From: Halobiforma lacisalsi AJ5
Lineage (GTDB): Archaea > Halobacteriota > Halobacteria > Halobacteriales > Natrialbaceae
DNA: 64,000 nt
NCBI RefSeq assembly: GCF_000226975.2
Contig: NZ_CP019285.1
Coordinates: 62,001-126,000 of the forward strand
Reading direction: 5' to 3'
Within the stretch, counting starts at the first letter, position 1. Every line of letters starts with the position of its first letter. Both the position numbers and the translations under genes were made by a program. Shown piece after piece: positions 60,206 through 64,000 of this stretch. A model generated the notes under the pieces. That model saw only the letters and a list, made by a program, of their open reading frames with translations. It did no database searches and was not told the origin of the DNA.

Positions 60206-61921
60206 ATGTCAACGCCACCGCCGGAGCAGACGATCCCATCGGACGCGGAGATCGCCCGAAACGCGACGAAACGGCCGATCGAGGAGGTCGTCGCACCGCT
60301 CGGCCTCGAGCCCGCGGACCTCGAGACGTACGGCGACCACGTCGCCAAACTCTCCCCGGAGACGACGGCCAGGCTCGCCGACCGGGAGCGCGACGCGCGG
60401 TACGTACTCGTTACCGGGATGACACCGACACCCCGCGGCGAGGGGAAGACGGTGACGAACGTCGGGCTCGCCCAGGCGTTCGATCGCCTCGGGAAGACGG
60501 CGGTCGCGGCGGTCCGGGAGCCGTCACTGGGCCCCGTCTTCGGCATCAAGGGCGGCGCAGCGGGCGGCGGCTACTCGCAGGTGCTCCCGATGGAGGACAT
60601 CAACCTCCACTTCACGGGCGATCTGCACGCGATCACGTCGGCGCACAACCTCATCTCGGCGACGCTGGACAACCACGTCCACCAGGGCAACGACGCGGGG
60701 ATCGACGTCACCGAGGTCGTCTGGCCGCGGGCGATCGACGCCAACGACCGGGCGCTACGCGAGACCGTCGTCGGCCTCGGCGGCTCGACGAACGGCCCGC
60801 CCCGCGAGGGCGGGTTCGTCCTGACCGCGGCCTCGGAACTGATGGCCGTCCTCTGTCTCGCGGACGGCGTCGCCGACCTCAAAGCGCGGATCGGCCGCAT
60901 CGTCGTCGCCTACGACGCCGACGACGAGCCCGTGACGGTCGACGACCTCGGCGTCACCGGCGCGGTCGCCGTCCTGCTCAAGGACGCGTTCCAGCCTAAC
61001 GTCGTCGGCACCATCGAGGGCACCCCGGCGTTCGTCCACGGCGGTCCGTTCGCGAACATCGCCCACGGAACGAACTCGATCGTCGCCGACGCGGTCGGCG
61101 GCGCGCTGGCCGACTACGTCGTCACCGAGGCCGGCTTCGGCGCCGACCTCGGCGCCGAGAAGTTCTTCGACATCGTCGCGCCCGCCGCCGACATCGAACC
61201 CGCGGCCGCGACGCTCGTCGTCTCCGTCCGCGCGCTGAAGTACCACGGGAAGGACATGTGGCCGGTCGAGTTCGACGACCTCGAGGAACCCGACGTCGAC
61301 GCGGTCCGTGCTGGCTTCGAGAACCTCGACCGGCACGTCTCGGTTCTGCAGAAGTACGGCGTCCCCGTCGTCGTCGTGGTCAACCGGTTCCCCGGCGATA
61401 CCGACGAGGAGGTCGACGCGATCCTTGAGCACTGCCGGGAGGACCTCGGCGTCCGGGCGGCCGAATCGACCGTCTACCGGGACGGCGGCGAGGGCGGGGT
61501 CGGCCTCGCGAAGGCCGTCGACGCTGCCGTCGCGGACCACGACGGCGAGTTCGCGCCGCTATACGACCGGGACGCCCCAGTCGAGGAGAAGATCCGAACC
61601 GTCGCGACCGAGGTGTACGGCGCCGACGGCGTCACCTTCACGTCGGACGCCCGCGACGACCTCGAGCGCCTCGAGCGGGTCGACCTCGAGCGAGCGCCGG
61701 TCTGTCTCTCGAAGACGCCCTACTCCTTCAGCGACGATCCGTCGAAAAACGGCGCGCCGGAGGGGTGGGAACTGACGGTACGCGAACTGCGCCCGTCGGC
61801 GGGCGCAGGCTTCGTCGTCGCGCTCACCGGCGACGTGCTCACGATGCCGGGGCTGCCGTCCGATCCGGCCGCGCTCGAGATGGACCTCGAAGCGGACGGG
61901 ACGGTGACGGGGCTGTTCTAG
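60206..61921 (+). CDS. fhs: Formate--tetrahydrofolate ligase
   Basis: Fhs charges THF with formate using ATP to give 10-formyl-THF. The 571-residue protein has the P-loop TPRGEGKTVTNVGLAQAF near residue 74 and REPSLGPVFGIKGGAAGGGYSQVLPMEDINLHFTGD-type signature from residue 100. It also has SAHNLISATLDNHVHQG, VWPRAIDANDRALRE, FANIAHGTNSIVAD and VTEAGFGADLGAEKFFDI. It is full length. A TATA-like GAGTATTTG lies about 30 bp before the ATG, so the mRNA is probably leaderless. Divergent from the FDH-like gene with a 229-bp shared promoter region. Confidence 0.96.
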   Translation: MSTPPPEQTIPSDAEIARNATKRPIEEVVAPLGLEPADLETYGDHVAKLSPETTARLADRERDARYVLVTGMTPTPRGEGKTVTNVGLAQAFDRLGKTAVAAVREPSLGPVFGIKGGAAGGGYSQVLPMEDINLHFTGDLHAITSAHNLISATLDNHVHQGNDAGIDVTEVVWPRAIDANDRALRETVVGLGGSTNGPPREGGFVLTAASELMAVLCLADGVADLKARIGRIVVAYDADDEPVTVDDLGVTGAVAVLLKDAFQPNVVGTIEGTPAFVHGGPFANIAHGTNSIVADAVGGALADYVVTEAGFGADLGAEKFFDIVAPAADIEPAAATLVVSVRALKYHGKDMWPVEFDDLEEPDVDAVRAGFENLDRHVSVLQKYGVPVVVVVNRFPGDTDEEVDAILEHCREDLGVRAAESTVYRDGGEGGVGLAKAVDAAVADHDGEFAPLYDRDAPVEEKIRTVATEVYGADGVTFTSDARDDLERLERVDLERAPVCLSKTPYSFSDDPSKNGAPEGWELTVRELRPSAGAGFVVALTGDVLTMPGLPSDPAALEMDLEADGTVTGLF

Positions 61922-61971
61922 ACGGAAAACAGTGGGGCACCCGCCTCACTGTGGGCGGGACGCTGTACCGA

Positions 61972-64000
61972 TTACTGCACCTTCTCGCCGACTTCAGCGT
62001 CCCCGTGAGTCGTCAACAGGTCCGCCTCGTCGCCCGCGGCGAGGATCATCCCGTTGGACTCGACGCCGAACAGTTCGGCGGGCTCCATGTTCGCAAGCAG
62101 GATGCACTTCTCGCCAGGGAGTTCGTCGAGGTCGTGGAGTTGCTTGATACCCGCGACGACCTGGCGGGTCTCGAAGCCGATGTCGACCTCGAGGCGCGCG
62201 AGGTCGTCCGCTCCCTCGATGCCTTCGGCGGTCTCGATGCGGCCGACGCGCATGTCGACGTCCTGGAACTCCTCGAAGCCGATACGATCCTCGGCCAGCG
62301 GCTCGAGGTCGTCTACGTCTGCCATGTCGTCGGCTTCGTCCCCGGTGGTGTCGTCGTTTTCGGTTTCCTCGTCGCCTTCGTCTTCCTCTTCCCCGTCGTC
62401 CGCCGCGGCAGCCACCCGCTCCTCGAGTTTCTCGTTGAGTTCCGCGACCCGGTCGTCCTCGATCTTCTCGAAGAGTTCGCCGGGCTCCTCGAAGGTCCGC
62501 GGCGGGGCCTCGAGGGCGTGCTCGAGGTGGGCGTCGGCGATTTCGCCGTCCTCGCCCAGTTGCTCCCACAGTCTCTGGGCCTTGTCGGGGGCAATGGGCT
62601 CGAGGAGGACGGCGACGGCCTTGGCGATCTGGACGCAGTCGCGGATGACCTGTGCGGCCTGCTCGGGATCGTCGTCGGTGAGCTTCCAGGGCTCGTTGCG
62701 CTGGATGTACTCGTTGCCGAACTGGGCCAGTTCCCTGGCCGCCGCGCCGACGCCGCGCAGCGAGTAGTCGTTGACCGCCTCGCGGACGTCCTCGATCGCG
62801 CCGTTGATCCGGTTCTCGACGTCCTCGGAGACGTCCGCTTTGGGCGTCCCCTCGTAGTTGCGGTAGGCAAAGAGCAGCGAGCGGTACCAGAAGTTGCCGA
62901 CGGTCCCCACGAGCTCGCCGTTGACCTTCTCCTGGAAGGCGTCCCAGGAGAAGTCGACGTCCTGCTGGAGGCCGCCGGTCGTGGTGAGGTAGTACCGCAG
63001 CAGGTCGGGGTGGAACCCTTCCTCGAGGTACTCCCTGGCCCAGACCGCACGATTCCGGCTGGTCGAGAGGCCCTTGCCGTTGATAGTGATGAAACCGGTC
63101 GCGGCGACGCCCCGCGGTTTGTTGTAACCGGCACCCTCGAGCATCGCGGGCCAGAAGATGGTGTGGTGCTGGATGATGTCGCGGCCGATGAAGTGGACGA
63201 TGTCGCCTTCCTCCCGCCAGACCTGTTCCCAGTCGTACTCGTCGCTGCCGACGCGCTCGGAGTACTGCTTGGTCGAGGAGATGTACTCGATCGGGGCGTC
63301 GACCCAGACGTAGAGGACGAGGTCCTCACCGTCTTCGCCATCGGTCCCGGGGTAGTCGATCCCCCAGTCCATGTCCCGCGTGATACACCAGTCCTGCAGG
63401 CCGTCTTCGATCCACTGTCGCGGCTGGTTGCGCGCGTTCGAGGTGCCCTCGAGGTCGTCGAGGAAGTCCGTCAGGAACTCAGCGAACTCCGAGACCTCGA
63501 AGAACTTGTGGGTTCGGTCGCGGTACTCCGCGGGGTTGCCCGTGATCGTACTGGTCGGGTCCTCGACCTCACCGGGCTCCAGGTGGCGCTGACAGCCCTC
63601 GTCGCACTCGTCGCCGCGGGCTTTCGCGCCACAGTAGGGGCAGGTCCCCTCGACGTAGCGGTCGGGGAGGTACTGGTCGGCGTCGGGGTCGTAGGCGACC
63701 TGGATCTCCTTCTCGTAGACGTACCCTTCCTCGTCGAGGGTGCGGACGATGTCCTGGGTGAGTTCGGTGTTGGTCTCGTCGTGGGTGTGTCCGTAGTTGT
63801 CGAACTCGACGTTGAACTTCGGGAACGTCTCCTCGTACTGTTCGTGCCATTCCAGCGCGAAGTCTTCGGGGTCGACGCCCTGCTGCTCGGCGTTGACGGC
63901 GACGGGCGTGCCGTGCATGTCCGAGCCGCAAACGTAGACGGATTGCTGGCCCAGGGTCCCCAGCGCGCGGTTGTAAGCGTCTGCGCCGATGTACCCCCGG
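61972..64000 (-). CDS. metG: Methionyl-tRNA synthetase (5' end missing, runs off the right edge)
   Basis: The available 676 residues include the end of the catalytic Rossmann region (GYIGADAYNRALGTLGQQSVYVCGSDMHGTPV). A zinc knuckle CPYCGAKARGDECDEGCQRH and the KMSKS-like GKGLSTSRNRAV follow. The anticodon domain comes next. After an acidic linker (EEEDEGDEETEND) there is a C-terminal tRNA-binding EMAPII/TRBP domain (VDMRVGRIETAEGI, VVAGIKQLHDL, KCILLANMEPAELFGVESNGMILAAG). The HIGH motif is outside the window. It is convergent with fhs, with a 50-bp gap and no strong terminator. Confidence 0.95.
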   Translation of the reverse strand, partial: RGYIGADAYNRALGTLGQQSVYVCGSDMHGTPVAVNAEQQGVDPEDFALEWHEQYEETFPKFNVEFDNYGHTHDETNTELTQDIVRTLDEEGYVYEKEIQVAYDPDADQYLPDRYVEGTCPYCGAKARGDECDEGCQRHLEPGEVEDPTSTITGNPAEYRDRTHKFFEVSEFAEFLTDFLDDLEGTSNARNQPRQWIEDGLQDWCITRDMDWGIDYPGTDGEDGEDLVLYVWVDAPIEYISSTKQYSERVGSDEYDWEQVWREEGDIVHFIGRDIIQHHTIFWPAMLEGAGYNKPRGVAATGFITINGKGLSTSRNRAVWAREYLEEGFHPDLLRYYLTTTGGLQQDVDFSWDAFQEKVNGELVGTVGNFWYRSLLFAYRNYEGTPKADVSEDVENRINGAIEDVREAVNDYSLRGVGAAARELAQFGNEYIQRNEPWKLTDDDPEQAAQVIRDCVQIAKAVAVLLEPIAPDKAQRLWEQLGEDGEIADAHLEHALEAPPRTFEEPGELFEKIEDDRVAELNEKLEERVAAAADDGEEEDEGDEETENDDTTGDEADDMADVDDLEPLAEDRIGFEEFQDVDMRVGRIETAEGIEGADDLARLEVDIGFETRQVVAGIKQLHDLDELPGEKCILLANMEPAELFGVESNGMILAAGDEADLLTTHGDAEVGEKVQ

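Noticed and set aside
1-64000. tRNA, rRNA and CRISPR candidates
   Set aside because: I looked for T-loop-like GGTTCGAATCC strings, long conserved RNA sequence and evenly spaced repeats. The few GTTCGAA matches fall inside coding regions without a cloverleaf, and the tandem hexamers have no spacers.

Overview
This window is chromosomal DNA from an extremely halophilic archaeon (class Halobacteria). The proteins are very acidic, the third codon positions are G+C-rich, and many genes have a TATA-like box about 25-30 bp before a start codon with almost no leader. Several lineage markers are present: LonB, thermosome, CetZ, HalOD1-domain proteins, HTH-10 (Bat-type) regulators, CPxCG-type mini zinc fingers and TRAM proteins. 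I cannot name the genus from sequence alone. I saw no rRNA, tRNA or CRISPR array.

Layout. 1-4.7 kb: the tryptophan operon trpC-trpB-trpA followed by an aroA'-type aldolase, all on the minus strand, with two TGTACA boxes (TRP-box-like) at the trpC start. 4.7-11.6 kb: an MGMT-like protein, then a DMSO-reductase-type respiratory operon (small protein, Tat-exported Mo catalytic subunit, Fe-S subunit, NrfD-type anchor, TorD chaperone) with an HTH-10 regulator downstream. 11.6-23.4 kb: CPBP protease, LonB, NMN adenylyltransferase, SAM hydrolase, GNAT, HalOD1, thermosome, amidohydrolase, DUF368 transporter, glycosyltransferase and methyltransferase. 23.6-29 kb: regulator, MBL hydrolase, Cys-cluster protein, GGGP synthase, TRAM protein and radical SAM protein. 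29-41 kb: decayed genes, Hsp20, a creatininase/FAD oxidoreductase pair, Nudix, trehalose-phosphate synthase, dihydropteroate synthase, a DHH phosphoesterase, an epimerase-like protein and mini zinc fingers.

41.1-44.85 kb is the clear accessory region. Two decayed copies of the same IS701-like transposon, in the same orientation, bracket a strikingly A+T-rich segment. That segment encodes a Tat-exported protein of unknown family and a predicted lipoprotein. 44.9-64 kb returns to core genes: DUF5791, CetZ, a GH2-like protein, a coiled-coil protein, SppA, a DUF373 membrane protein, Dph6, a frameshifted DUF892 gene, an HhH protein, pyruvate kinase, a GYD protein, a formate-dehydrogenase-like protein divergent from formate-THF ligase, and methionyl-tRNA synthetase running off the right edge.

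Themes that cut across genes: short palindromic in-frame insertions with a shared core in trpA, trpB and pyk; an identical 23-bp in-frame repeat in two neighbouring genes; and hexanucleotide tandem repeats encoding dipeptide runs in many disordered tails. Gene products are linked mainly through tryptophan and shikimate synthesis, anaerobic respiration, proteolysis and folding, and one-carbon (formate/folate) metabolism.
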